This document shows positions 39,801 to 54,165 of a stretch of DNA of 64,000 nt, piece by piece. Below the pieces are notes generated by a model. That model had not been told where the DNA came from and did no database searches. It was given only the letters and a program-made list of their open reading frames with translations. Within the stretch, counting starts at the first letter, position 1, and every line of letters starts with the position of its first letter. Both the position numbers and the translations under genes were made by a program. The stretch comes from Strongylocentrotus purpuratus (taxonomy: Eukaryota > Echinodermata > Echinoidea > Camarodonta > Strongylocentrotidae): the NCBI RefSeq assembly GCF_000002235.5, contig NW_022145611.1:13796882-13860881 (forward strand). Reading direction: 5' to 3'.

Positions 39801-41289
39801 CGTTTTTGCCAAAAAGTGAAAATTTTCAATCCTCTCCGTTTTCTCATCGTGATAGTCCCATTATGCCCTAGAATCATTATGACCCCCCATATGTTCCCAA
39901 AAATGGAAAAAATGGCTCATCGTTTGTGCCAAAAAGTGAAAATTTTCAATTCTCTCCGTATTCTCATCGTGTAGTCCCATCATGCCCAAGAATCATTATG
40001 ACTCCCCATTTGTTCCCAAAAAGGATATTAGGGCAAATATAGAAAATTTCCAAAACAGCCCCTTTTTTGAAAAAATGGCAAGGGGTTAGCTCATCGTTTT
40101 TGCCAAAAAGTGAAAATTTTCAATCCTCTCCGTTTTCTCATTGTGATAGTCCCAACATCCCCTAGAATCATTATGGCTCCCCGTTTGTTCCCAAAAAGGA
40201 TAATAGGGCAAATATTTCAAAACTCCAAAACAGCCCCTTTTTTGAAAAAATGGCAAGGGGTTAGCTCATCGTTTTTGCCAAAAAGTGAAAATTTTCAATC
40301 CTCTCCGTTTTCTCATCGTGATAGTCCCATTATGCCCTAGAATCCTTATGACTCCCCATTTGTTCCCAAAAAGGATATTAGGGCAAATATAGAAAATTTC
40401 CAAAACAGCCCCTTTTTTGAAAAAATGGCAAGGGGTTAGCTCATCGTTTTTGCCAAAAAGTGAAAATTTTCAATCCTCTCCGTTTTCTCATTGTGATAGT
40501 CCCAACATGCCCTTGAATCATTATGACACCCTGTTTGTTCCCAAAAAGGATATTAGGGCAAATACAGAAAATTTCCAAAACAGCCCCTTTTATGAAAAAA
40601 TGGAAAGGGGTTAGCTCATCGTTTTTGCCAAAAAGTGAAAATTTTCAATCCCCTCTGTTTTCTCATTGTGATAGTCCCAACATGCCCTAGAATCATTATG
40701 ACTCCCTGTTTGTTCACAAAAAGGATATTAGGGCAAATATAGAAAATTTCCAAAACAGCCCCTTTTTTGAAAAAATGGCAAGGGGTTAGCTCATCGTCTT
40801 TGCCAAAAAGTGAAAATTTTCAATCCTCTCCGTTTTCTCATCGTGATAGTCCCAACATCCCCTAGAATCATTATGATTCCGTTTGTTCCCAAAAAGGATA
40901 TTAGGGCAAATATCGGAAATTTCCAAAACAGCCCCTTTTTTGAAAAAATGGCAAGGGGTTAGCTCATCGTTTTTGCCAAAAAGTGAAAATTTTCAATCCT
41001 CTCCGTTTTCTCATTGTGATAGTCCCAACATCCCCTAGAATCATTATGGCTCCCCGTTTGTTCCCAAAAAGGATAATAGGGCAAATATTTCAAAACTCCA
41101 AAACAGCCCCTTTTTTGAAAAAATGGCAAGGGGTTAGCTCATCGTTTTTGCCAAAAAGTGAAAATTTTCAATCCTCTCCGTTTTCTCATCGTGATAGTCC
41201 CATTATGCCCTAGAATCCTTATGACTCCCCATTTGTTCCCAAAAAGGATATTAGGGCAAATATAGAAAATTTCCAAAACAGCCCCTTTT

Positions 41290-44200
41290 TTGAAAAAATG
41301 GCAAGGGGTTAGCTCATCGTTTTTGCCAAAAAGTGAAAATTTTCAATCCTCTCCGTTTTCTCATTGTGATAGTCCCAACATGCCCTTGAATCATTATGAC
41401 ACCCTGTTTGTTCCCAAAAAGGATATTAGGGCAAATACAGAAAATTTCCAAAACAGCCCCTTTTATGAAAAAATGGAAAGGGGTTAGCTCATCGTTTTTG
41501 CCAAAAAGTGAAAATTTTCAATCCCCTCTGTTTTCTCATTGTGATAGTCCCAACATGCCCTAGAATCATTATGACTCCCTGTTTGTTCCCAAAAAGGATA
41601 TTAGGGCAAATATAGAAAATTTCCAAAACAGCCCCTTTTTTGAAAAAATGGCAAGGGGTTAGCTCATCGTCTTTGCCAAAAAGTGAAAATTTTCAATCCT
41701 CTCCGTTTTCTCATCGTGATAGTCCCAACATCCCCTAGAATCATTATGATTCCGTTTGTTCCCAAAAAGGATATTAGGGCAAATATCGGAAATTTCCAAA
41801 ACAGCCCCTTTTTTGAAAAAATGGCAAGGGGTTAGCTCATCGTTTTTGCCAAAAAGTGAAAATTTTCAATCCTCTCCGTTTTCTCATTGTGATAGTCCCA
41901 ACATGCCCTTGAATCATTATGACACCCTGTTTGTTCCCAAAAAGGATATTAGGGCAAATACAGAAAATTTCCAAAACAGCCCCTTTTATGAAAAAATGGA
42001 AAGGGGTTAGCTCATCGTTTTTGCCAAAAAGTGAAAATTTTCAATCCCCTCTGTTTTCTCATTGTGATAGTCCCAACATGCCCTAGAATCATTATGACTC
42101 CCTGTTTGTTCACAAAAAGGATATTAGGGCAAATATAGAAAATTTCCAAAACAGCCCCTTTTTTGAAAAAATGGCAAGGGGTTAGCTCATCGTCTTTGCC
42201 AAAAAGTGAAAATTTTCAATCCTCTCCGTTTTCTCATCGTGATAGTCCCAACATCCCCTAGAATCATTATGATTCCGTTTGTTCCCAAAAAGGATATTAG
42301 GGCAAATATCGGAAATTTCCAAAACAGCCCCTTTTTTGAAAAAATGGCAAGGGGTTAGCTCATCGTTTTTGCCAAAAAGTGAAAATTTTCAATCCTCTCC
42401 GTTTTCTCATCGTGATAGTCCCATTATGCCCTAGAATCATTATGACCCCCCATATGTTCCCAAAAATGGAAAAAATGGCTCATCGTTTGTGCCAAAAAGT
42501 GAAAATTTTCAATTCTCTCCGTATTCTCATCGTGTAGTCCCATCATGCCCAAGAATCATTATGACTCCCCATTTGTTCCCAAAAAGGATATTAGGGCAAA
42601 TATAGAAAATTTCCAAAACAGCCCCTTTTTTGAAAAAATGGCAAGGGGTTAGCTCATCGTTTTTGCCAAAAAGTGAAAATTTTCAATCCTCTCCGTTTTC
42701 TCATTGTGATAGTCCCAACATCCCCTAGAATCATTATGGCTCCCCGTTTGTTCCCAAAAAGGATAATAGGGCAAATATTTCAAAACTCCAAAACAGCCCC
42801 TTTTTTGAAAAAATGGCAAGGGGTTAGCTCATCGTTTTTGCCAAAAAGTGAAAATTTTCAATCCTCTCCGTTTTCTCATTGTGATAGTCCCAACATGCCC
42901 TTGAATCATTATGACACCCTGTTTGTTCCCAAAAAGGATATTAGGGCAAATACAGAAAATTTCCAAAACAGCCCCTTTTATGAAAAAATGGAAAGGGGTT
43001 AGCTCATCGTTTTTGCCAAAAAGTGAAAATTTTCAATCCCTCTGTTTTCTCATTGTGATAGTCCCAACATGCCCTAGAATCATTATGACTCCCTGTTTGT
43101 TCACAAAAAGGATATTAGGGCAAATATAGAAAATTTCCAAAACAGCCCCTTTTTTGAAAAAATGGCAAGGGGTTAGCTCATCGTCTTTGCCAAAAAGTGA
43201 AAATTTTCAATCCTCTCCGTTTTCTCATCGTGATAGTCCCAACATCCCCTAGAATCATTATGATTCCGTTTGTTCCCAAAAAGGATATTAGGGCAAATAT
43301 CGGAAATTTCCAAAACAGCCCCTTTTTTGAAAAAATGGCAAGGGGTTAGCTCATCGTTTTTGCCAAAAAGTGAAAATTTTCAATCCTCTCCGTTTTCTCA
43401 TCGTGATAGTCCCATTATGCCCTAGAATCATTATGACCCCCCATATGTTCCCAAAAATGGAAAAAATGGCTCATCGTTTGTGCCAAAAAGTGAAAATTTT
43501 CAATTCTCTCCGTATTCTCATCGTGTAGTCCCATCATGCCCAAGAATCATTATGACTCCCCATTTGTTCCCAAAAAGGATATTAGGGCAAATATAGAAAA
43601 TTTCCAAAACAGCCCCTTTTTTGAAAAAATGGCAAGGGGTTAGCTCATCGTTTTTGCCAAAAAGTGAAAATTTTCAATCCTCTCCGTTTTCTCATTGTGA
43701 TAGTCCCAACATCCCCTAGAATCATTATGGCTCCCCGTTTGTTCCCAAAAAGGATAATAGGGCAAATATTTCAAAACTCCAAAACAGCCCCTTTTTTGAA
43801 AAAATGGCAAGGGGTTAGCTCATCGTTTTTGCCAAAAAGTGAAAATTTTCAATCCTCTCCGTTTTCTCATCGTGATAGTCCCATTATGCCCTAGAATCCT
43901 TATGACTCCCCATTTGTTCCCAAAAAGGATATTAGGGCAAATATAGAAAATTTCCAAAACAGCCCCTTTTTTGAAAAAATGGCAAGGGGTTAGCTCATCG
44001 TTTTTGCCAAAAAGTGAAAATTTTCAATCCTCTCCGTTTTCTCATTGTGATAGTCCCAACATGCCCTTGAATCATTATGACACCCTGTTTGTTCCCAAAA
44101 AGGATATTAGGGCAAATACAGAAAATTTCCAAAACAGCCCCTTTTATGAAAAAATGGAAAGGGGTTAGCTCATCGTTTTTGCCAAAAAGTGAAAATTTTC

Positions 44201-46000
44201 AATCCCCTCTGTTTTCTCATTGTGATAGTCCCAACATGCCCTAGAATCATTATGACTCCCTGTTTGTTCCCAAAAAGGATATTAGGGCAAATATAGAAAA
44301 TTTCCAAAACAGCCCCTTTTTTGAAAAAATGGCAAGGGGTTAGCTCATCGTCTTTGCCAAAAAGTGAAAATTTTCAATCCTCTCCGTTTTCTCATCGTGA
44401 TAGTCCCAACATCCCCTAGAATCATTATGATTCCGTTTGTTCCCAAAAAGGATATTAGGGCAAATATCGGAAATTTCCAAAACAGCCCCTTTTTTGAAAA
44501 AATGGCAAGGGGTTAGCTCATCGTTTTTGCCAAAAAGTGAAAATTTTCAATCCTCTCCGTTTTCTCATTGTGATAGTCCCAACATGCCCTTGAATCATTA
44601 TGACACCCTGTTTGTTCCCAAAAAGGATATTAGGGCAAATACAGAAAATTTCCAAAACAGCCCCTTTTATGAAAAAATGGAAAGGGGTTAGCTCATCGTT
44701 TTTGCCAAAAAGTGAAAATTTTCAATCCCCTCTGTTTTCTCATTGTGATAGTCCCAACATGCCCTAGAATCATTATGACTCCCTGTTTGTTCACAAAAAG
44801 GATATTAGGGCAAATATAGAAAATTTCCAAAACAGCCCCTTTTTTGAAAAAATGGCAAGGGGTTAGCTCATCGTCTTTGCCAAAAAGTGAAAATTTTCAA
44901 TCCTCTCCGTTTTCTCATCGTGATAGTCCCAACATCCCCTAGAATCATTATGATTCCGTTTGTTCCCAAAAAGGATATTAGGGCAAATATCGGAAATTTC
45001 CAAAACAGCCCCTTTTTTGAAAAAATGGCAAGGGGTTAGCTCATCGTTTTTGCCAAAAAGTGAAAATTTTCAATCCTCTCCGTTTTCTCATCGTGATAGT
45101 CCCATTATGCCCTAGAATCATTATGACCCCCCATATGTTCCCAAAAATGGAAAAAATGGCTCATCGTTTGTGCCAAAAAGTGAAAATTTTCAATTCTCTC
45201 CGTATTCTCATCGTGTAGTCCCATCATGCCCAAGAATCATTATGACTCCCCATTTGTTCCCAAAAAGGATATTAGGGCAAATATAGAAAATTTCCAAAAC
45301 AGCCCCTTTTTTGAAAAAATGGCAAGGGGTTAGCTCATCGTTTTTGCCAAAAAGTGAAAATTTTCAATCCTCTCCGTTTTCTCATTGTGATAGTCCCAAC
45401 ATCCCCTAGAATCATTATGGCTCCCCGTTTGTTCCCAAAAAGGATAATAGGGCAAATATTTCAAAACTCCAAAACAGCCCCTTTTTTGAAAAAATGGCAA
45501 GGGGTTAGCTCATCGTTTTTGCCAAAAAGTGAAAATTTTCAATCCTCTCCGTTTTCTCATCGTGATAGTCCCAACATCCCCTAGAATCATTATGATTCCG
45601 TTTGTTCCCAAAAAGGATATTAGGGCAAATATCAAAAAATTTCCAAAACAGCCCCTTTTTTGAAAAAATGGCAAGGGGTTAGCTCATCGTTTTTGCCAAA
45701 AAGTGAAAATTTTCAATCCTCTCCGTTTTCTCATTGTGATAGTCCCAACATGCCCTTGAATCATTATGACACCCTGTTTGTTCCCAAAAAGGATATTAGG
45801 GCAAATATAGAAAATTTCCAAAACAGCCCCTTTTTTGAAAAAATGGCAAGGGGTTAGCTCATCGTTTGTGCCAAAAAGTGAAAATTTTCAATCCTCTCCG
45901 TTTTCTCATTGTGATAGTCCCAACATGCCCTTGAATCATTATGACACCCTGTTTGTTCCCAAAAAGGATATTAGGGCAAATACAGAAAATTTCCAAAACA
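41290..46000 (+). repeat. Higher-order repeat, period about 2,681 bp
   Basis: Subtype landmarks at 41290, 41756 and 42673 recur at 43971, 44437 and 45354, each offset by 2,681. Within it, the subtype with ggctccccgtttg recurs at 1,690-bp and 991-bp spacings. Confidence 0.8.
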
Positions 46001-49000
46001 GCCCCTTTTTTGAAAAAATGGAAAGGGGTTAGCTCATCGTTTTTGCCAAAAAGTGAAAATTTTCAATCCCCTCTGTTTTCTCATTGTGATAGTCCCAACA
46101 TGCCCTAGAATCATTATGACTCCCTGTTTGTTCCCAAAAAGGATATTAGGGCAAATATAGAAAATTTCCAAAACAGCCCCTTTTTTGAAAAAATGGCAAG
46201 GGGTTAGCTCATCGTCTTTGCCAAAAAGTGAAAATTTTCAATCCTCTCCGTTTTCTCATTGTGATAGTACCATTATGCCCTAGAATCCTTATGACTCCCC
46301 ATTTGTTCCCAAAAAGGATATTAGGGCAAATATCGGAAATTTCCAAAACAGCCCCTTTTTTGAAAAAATGGCAAGGGGTTAGCTCATCGTTCTTGCCAAA
46401 AAGTGAAAATTTTCAATTCTCTCCGTTTTCTCATCGTGATAGTCCCATTATGCCCTAGAATCCTTATGACTCCCCATTTGTTCCCAAAAAGGATATTAGG
46501 GCAAATATCGGAAATTTCCAAAACAGCCCCTTTTTTGAAAAAATGGCAAGGGGTTAGCTCATCGTTCTTGCCAAAAAGTGAAAATTTTCAATTCTCTCCG
46601 TTTTCTCATCGTGATAGTCCCATTATGCCCTAGAATCATTATGACTCCCCATTTGTTCCCAAAAAGGATATTAGGGCAAATATTGCAAATTTCCAAAACA
46701 GCCCCTTTTTTGAAAAAATGGCAAGGGGTTAGCTCATCGTTTTTGCCAAAAAGTGAAAATTTTCAATCCTCTCCGTTTTCTCATTGTGATAGTCCCATTA
46801 TGCCCAAGAATCATTATGACTCCCCATTTGTTCCCAAAAAGTATATTAGGGCAAATATAGAAAATTTCCAAAACAGCCCCTTTTTTGAAAAAATGGCAAG
46901 GGGCTCATCGTTTTTGCCAAAAAGTGAAAATTTTCAATCCTCTCCGTTTTCTCATTGTGATAGTCCCAACATGCCCTGAATCATTATGACACCCTGTTTG
47001 TTCCCAAAAAGGATATTAGGGCAAATACAGAAAATTTCCAAAACAGCCCCTTTTTTGAAAAAATGGCAAGGGGTTAGCTCATCGTTTTTGCCAAAAAGTG
47101 AAAATTTTCAATCCTCTCTGTTTTCTCATTGTGATAGTCCCAACATGCCCTGAATCATTATGACACCCCATTTGTTCCCAAAAAGGATATTAGGGCAAAT
47201 ATAGAAAATTTCCAAAACAGCCCCTTTTTTGAAAAAATGGCAAAGCTCATCGTTTGTGCCAAAAAGTGAAAATTTTCAATTCTCTCCATTTTCTCATCGT
47301 GTAGTCCCATTATGCCCAAGAATCATTATGACTCCCCATTTGTTCCCAAAAAGGATATTAGGGCAAATATAGAAAATTTCCAAAACAGCCCCTTTTTTGA
47401 AAAAATGGAAAGGGGTTAGCTCATCGTTTTTGCCAAAAAGTGAAAATTTTCAATCCCCTCTGTTTTCTCATTGTGATAGTCCCAACATGCCCTAGAATCA
47501 TTATGACTCCCTGTTTGTTCCCAAAAAGGATATTAGGGCAAATATAGAAAATTTCCAAAACAGCCCCTTTTTTGAAAAAATGGCAAGGGGTTAGCTCATC
47601 GTCTTTGCCAAAAAGTGAAAATTTTCAATCCTCTCCGTTTTCTCATTGTGATAGTCCCAACATCCCCTAGAATCATTATGGCTCCCCGTTTGTTCCCAAA
47701 AAGGATAATAGGGCAAATATTTCAAAATTCCAAAACAGCCCCTTTTTTGAAAAAATGGCAAGGGGTTAGCTCATCGTTTTTGCCAAAAAGTGAAAATTTT
47801 CAATCCTCTCCGTTTTCTCATCGTGATAGTCCCAACATCCCCTAGAATCATTATGATTCCGTTTGTTCCCAAAAAGGATATTAGGGCAAATATCGGAAAT
47901 TTCCAAAACAGCCCCTTTTTTGAAAAAATGGCAAGGGGTTAGCTCATCGTTTTTGCCAAAAAGTGAAAATTTTCAATCCTCTCGGTTTTCTCATCGTGAT
48001 AGTCCCATTATGCCCTAGAATCATTATGACTCCCCATTTGTTCCCAAAAAGGATATTAGGGCAAATATAGAAAATTTCCAAAACAGCCCCTTTTTTGAAA
48101 AAATGGCAAGGGGTTAGCTCATCGTTTTGCCAAAAAGTGAAAATTTTCAATTCTTTCCGTTTTCTCATCGTGATAGTCCCATTATGCCCAAGAATCTTAT
48201 GACTCCCCATTTGTTCCCAAAAAGGATATTAGGGCAAATATAGAAAATTTCCAAAACAGCCCCTTTTTTGAAAAAATGGCAAGGGGTTAGCTCATCGTTT
48301 TTGCCAAAAAGTGAAAATTTTCAATCCTCTCCGTTTTCTCATTGTGATAGTCCCAACATGCCCTTGAATCATTATGACACCCTGTTTGTTCCCAAAAAGG
48401 ATATTAGGGCAAATACAGAAAATTTCCAAAACAGCCCCTTTTATGAAAAAATGGAAAGGGGTTAGCTCATCGTTTTTGCCAAAAAGTGAAAATTTTCAAT
48501 CCCCTCTGTTTTCTCATTGTGATAGTCCCAACATGCCCTAGAATCATTATGACTCCCTGTTTGTTCCCAAAAAGGATATTAGGGCAAATATAGAAAATTT
48601 CCAAAACAGCCCCTTTTTTGAAAAAATGGCAAGGGGTTAGCTCATCGTCTTTGCCAAAAAGTGAAAATTTTCAATCCTCTCCGTTTTCTCATTGTGATAG
48701 TCCCAACATGCCCTAGAATCATTATGACACCTGTTTGTTCCCAAAAAGGATATTAGGGCAAATACAGAAAATTTCCAAAACAGCCCCTTTTTTGAAAAAA
48801 TGGAAAGGGGTTAGCTCATCGTTTTTGCCAAAAAGTGAAAATTTTCAATCCTCTCCGTTTTCTCATCGTGATAGTCCCATTATGCCCTAGAATCATTATG
48901 ACCCCCCATATGTTCCCAAAAATGGAAAAAATGGCTCATCGTTTGTGCCAAAAAGTGAAAATTTTCAATTCTCTCCGTTTTCTCATCGTGTAGTCCCATC

Positions 49001-52000
49001 ATGCCCAAGAATCATTATGACTCCCCATTTGTTCCCAAAAAGGATATTAGGGCAAATATAGAAAATTTCCAAAACAGCCCCTTTTTTGAAAAAATGGCAA
49101 GGGGTTAGCTCATCGTTTTTGCCAAAAAGTGAAAATTTTCAATCCTCTCCGTTTTCTCATTGTGATAGTCCCAACATCCCCTAGAATCATTATGGCTCCC
49201 CGTTTGTTCCCAAAAAGGATAATAGGGCAAATATTTCAAAACTCCAAAACAGCCCCTTTTTTGAAAAAATGGCAAGGGGTTAGCTCATCGTTTTTGCCAA
49301 AAAGTGAAAATTTTCAATCCTCTCCGTTTTCTCATCGTGATAGTCCCATTATGCCCTAGAATCCTTATGACTCCCCATTTGTTCCCAAAAAGGATATTAG
49401 GGCAAATATAGAAAATTTCCAAAACAGCCCCTTTTTTGAAAAAATGGCAAGGGGTTAGCTCATCGTTTTTGCCAAAAAGTGAAAATTTTCAATCCTCTCC
49501 GTTTTCTCATTGTGATAGTCCCAACATGCCCTTGAATCATTATGACACCCTGTTTGTTCCCAAAAAGGATATTAGGGCAAATACAGAAAATTTCCAAAAC
49601 AGCCCCTTTTATGAAAAAATGGAAAGGGGTTAGCTCATCGTTTTTGCCAAAAAGTGAAAATTTTCAATCCCCTCTGTTTTCTCATTGTGATAGTCCCAAC
49701 ATGCCCTAGAATCATTATGACTCCCTGTTTGTTCCCAAAAAGGATATTAGGGCAAATATAGAAAATTTCCAAAACAGCCCCTTTTTTGAAAAAATGGCAA
49801 GGGGTTAGCTCATCGTCTTTGCCAAAAAGTGAAAATTTTCAATCCTCTCCGTTTTCTCATCGTGATAGTCCCAACATCCCCTAGAATCATTATGATTCCG
49901 TTTGTTCCCAAAAAGGATATTAGGGCAAATATCGGAAATTTCCAAAACAGCCCCTTTTTTGAAAAAATGGCAAGGGGTTAGCTCATCGTTTTTGCCAAAA
50001 AGTGAAAATTTTCAATCCTCTCCGTTTTCTCATTGTGATAGTCCCAACATGCCCTTGAATCATTATGACACCCTGTTTGTTCCCAAAAAGGATATTAGGG
50101 CAAATACAGAAAATTTCCAAAACAGCCCCTTTTATGAAAAAATGGAAAGGGGTTAGCTCATCGTTTTTGCCAAAAAGTGAAAATTTTCAATCCCCTCTGT
50201 TTTCTCATTGTGATAGTCCCAACATGCCCTAGAATCATTATGACTCCCTGTTTGTTCACAAAAAGGATATTAGGGCAAATATAGAAAATTTCCAAAACAG
50301 CCCCTTTTTTGAAAAAATGGCAAGGGGTTAGCTCATCGTCTTTGCCAAAAAGTGAAAATTTTCAATCCTCTCCGTTTTCTCATCGTGATAGTCCCAACAT
50401 CCCCTAGAATCATTATGATTCCGTTTGTTCCCAAAAAGGATATTAGGGCAAATATCGGAAATTTCCAAAACAGCCCCTTTTTTGAAAAAATGGCAAGGGG
50501 TTAGCTCATCGTTTTTGCCAAAAAGTGAAAATTTTCAATCCTCTCCGTTTTCTCATCGTGATAGTCCCATTATGCCCTAGAATCATTATGACCCCCCATA
50601 TGTTCCCAAAAATGGAAAAAATGGCTCATCGTTTGTGCCAAAAAGTGAAAATTTTCAATTCTCTCCGTATTCTCATCGTGTAGTCCCATCATGCCCAAGA
50701 ATCATTATGACTCCCCATTTGTTCCCAAAAAGGATATTAGGGCAAATATAGAAAATTTCCAAAACAGCCCCTTTTTTGAAAAAATGGCAAGGGGTTAGCT
50801 CATCGTTTTTGCCAAAAAGTGAAAATTTTCAATCCTCTCCGTTTTCTCATTGTGATAGTCCCAACATCCCCTAGAATCATTATGGCTCCCCGTTTGTTCC
50901 CAAAAAGGATAATAGGGCAAATATTTCAAAACTCCAAAACAGCCCCTTTTTTGAAAAAATGGCAAGGGGTTAGCTCATCGTTTTTGCCAAAAAGTGAAAA
51001 TTTTCAATCCTCTCCGTTTTCTCATCGTGATAGTCCCAACATCCCCTAGAATCATTATGATTCCGTTTGTTCCCAAAAAGGATATTAGGGCAAATATCAA
51101 AAAATTTCCAAAACAGCCCCTTTTTTGAAAAAATGGCAAGGGGTTAGCTCATCGTTTTTGCCAAAAAGTGAAAATTTTCAATCCTCTCCGTTTTCTCATT
51201 GTGATAGTCCCAACATGCCCTTGAATCATTATGACACCCTGTTTGTTCCCAAAAAGGATATTAGGGCAAATATAGAAAATTTCCAAAACAGCCCCTTTTT
51301 TGAAAAAATGGCAAGGGGTTAGCTCATCGTTTGTGCCAAAAAGTGAAAATTTTCAATCCTCTCCGTTTTCTCATTGTGATAGTCCCAACATGCCCTAGAA
51401 TCATTATGACACCCTGTTTGTTCCCAAAAAGGATATTAGGGCAAATACAGAAAATTTCCAAAACAGCCCCTTTTTTGAAAAAATGGAAAGGGGTTAGCTC
51501 ATCGTTTTTGCCAAAAAGTGAAAATTTTCAATCCCTCTGTTTTCTCATTGTGATAGTCCCAACATGCCCTAGAATCATTATGACTCCCTGTTTGTTCCCA
51601 AAAAGGATATTAGGGCAAATATAGAAAATTTCCAAAACAGCCCCTTTTTTGAAAAAATGGCAAGGGGTTAGCTCATCGTCTTTGCCAAAAAGTGAAAATT
51701 TTCAATCCTCTCCGTTTTCTCATTGTGATAGTCCCATTATGCCCTAGAATCATTATGACTCCCCATTTGTTCCCAAAAAGGATATTAGGGCAAATATCGG
51801 AAATTTCCAAAACAGCCCCTTTTTTGAAAAAATGGCAAGGGGTTAGCTCATCGTTCTTGCCAAAAAGTGAAAATTTTCAATTCTCTCCGTTTTCTCATCG
51901 TGATAGTCCCATTATGCCCTAGAATCCTTATGACTCCCCATTTGTTCCCAAAAAGGATATTAGGGCAAATATCGGAAATTTCCAAAACAGCCCCTTTTTT

Positions 52001-54165
52001 GAAAAAATGGCAAGGGGTTAGCTCATCGTTTTTGCCAAAAAGTGAAAATTTTCAATCCTCTCCGTTTTCTCATCGTGATAGTCCCATTATGCCCTAGAAT
52101 CATTATGACTCCCCATTTGTTCCCAAAAAGGATATTAGGGCAAATATTGCAAATTTCCAAAACAGCCCCTTTTTTGAAAAAATGGCAAGGGGTTAGCTCA
52201 TCGTTTTTGCCAAAAAGTGAAAATTTTCAATCCTCTCCGTTTTCTCATTGTGATAGTCCCATTATGCCCAAGAATCATTATGACTCCCCATTTGTTCCCA
52301 AAAAGGATATTAGGGCAAATATAGAAAATTTCCAAAACAGCCCCTTTTTTGAAAAAATGGCAAGGGGCTCATCGTTTTTGCCAAAAAGTGAAAATTTTCA
52401 ATCCTCTCCGTTTTCTCATTGTGATAGTCCCAACATGCCCTTGAATCATTATGACACCCTGTTTGTTCCCAAAAAGGATATTAGGGCAAATACAGAAAAT
52501 TTCCAAAACAGCCCCTTTTTTGAAAAAATGGCAAGGGGTTAGCTCATCGTTTTTGCCAAAAAGTGAAAATTTTCAATCCTCTCTGTTTTCTCATTGTGAT
52601 AGTCCCAACATGCCCTAGAATCATTATGACACCCCATTTGTTCCCAAAAAGGATATTAGGGCAAATATAGAAAATTTCCAAAACAGCCCCTTTTTTGAAA
52701 AAATGGCAAAGCTCATCGTTTTTGCCAAAAAGTGAAAATTTTCAATTCTCTCCGTTTTCTCATCGTGATAGTCCCATTATGCCCTAGAATCATTATGACT
52801 CCCCATTTGTTCCCAAAAAGGATATTAGGGCAAATATAGAAAATTTCCAAAACAGCCCCTTTTTTGAAAAAATGGAAAGGGGTTAGCTCATCGTTTTTGC
52901 CAAAAAGTGAAAATTTTCAATCCCCTCTGTTTTCTCATTGTGATAGTCCCAACATGCCCTAGAATCATTATGACTCCCTGTTTGTTCCCAAAAAGGATAT
53001 TAGGGCAAATATAGAAAATTTCCAAAACAGCCCCTTTTTTGAAAAAATGGCAAGGGGTTAGCTCATCGTCTTTGCCAAAAAGTGAAAATTTTCAATCCTC
53101 TCCGTTTTCTCATTGTGATAGTCCCAACATCCCCTAGAATCATTATGGCTCCCCGTTTGTTCCCAAAAAGGATAATAGGGCAAATATTTCAAAATTCCAA
53201 AACAGCCCCTTTTTTGAAAAAATGGCAAGGGGTTAGCTCATCGTTTTTGCCAAAAAGTGAAAATTTTCAATCCTCTCCGTTTTCTCATCGTGATAGTCCC
53301 AACATCCCCTAGAATCATTATGATTCCGTTTGTTCCCAAAAAGGATATTAGGGCAAATATCGGAAATTTCCAAAACAGCCCCTTTTTTGAAAAAATGGCA
53401 AGGGGTTAGCTCATCGTTTTTGCCAAAAAGTGAAAATTTTCAATCCTCTCCGTTTTCTCATCGTGATAGTCCCATTATGCCCTAGAATCATTATGACTCC
53501 CCATTTGTTCCCAAAAAGGATATTAGGGCAAATATAGAAAATTTCCAAAACAGCCCCTTTTTTGAAAAAATGGCAAGGGGTTAGCTCATCGTTTGTGCCA
53601 AAAAGTGAAAATTTTCAATTCTCTCCGTTTTCTCATCGTGTAGTCCCATTATGCCCAAGAATCTTATGACTCCCCATTTGTTCCCAAAAAGGATATTAGG
53701 GCAAATATAGAAAATTTCCAAAACAGCCCCTTTTTTGAAAAAATGGCAAGGGGTTAGCTCATCGTTTTTGCCAAAAAGTGAAAATTTTCAATCCTCTCCG
53801 TTTTCTCATTGTGATAGTCCCAACATGCCCTTGAATCATTATGACACCCTGTTTGTTCCCAAAAAGGATATTAGGGCAAATACAGAAAATTTCCAAAACA
53901 GCCCCTTTTATGAAAAAATGGAAAGGGGTTAGCTCATCGTTTTTGCCAAAAAGTGAAAATTTTCAATCCCTCTGTTTTCTCATTGTGATAGTCCCAACAT
54001 GCCCTAGAATCATTATGACTCCCTGTTTGTTCCCAAAAAGGATATTAGGGCAAATATAGAAAATTTCCAAAACAGCCCCTTTTTTGAAAAAATGGCAAGG
54101 GGTTAGCTCATCGTCTTTGCCAAAAAGTGAAAATTTTCAATCCTCTCCGTTTTCTCATCGTGATA
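43340..54165 (+). repeat. Tandem duplication of a 5.46-kb higher-order unit
   Basis: Landmarks at 43664, 43971, 44437, 45354, 45660, 46403, 46578, 47615 and 48268 recur at 49129, 49436, 49902, 50819, 51125, 51867, 52042, 53082 and 53735, offsets 5,464-5,467. About 31 monomers per unit kept the same subtype order. The match fails near 48.72/54.18 kb, where a gacacctgtttg monomer replaces a gattccgtttg one. Confidence 0.88.
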
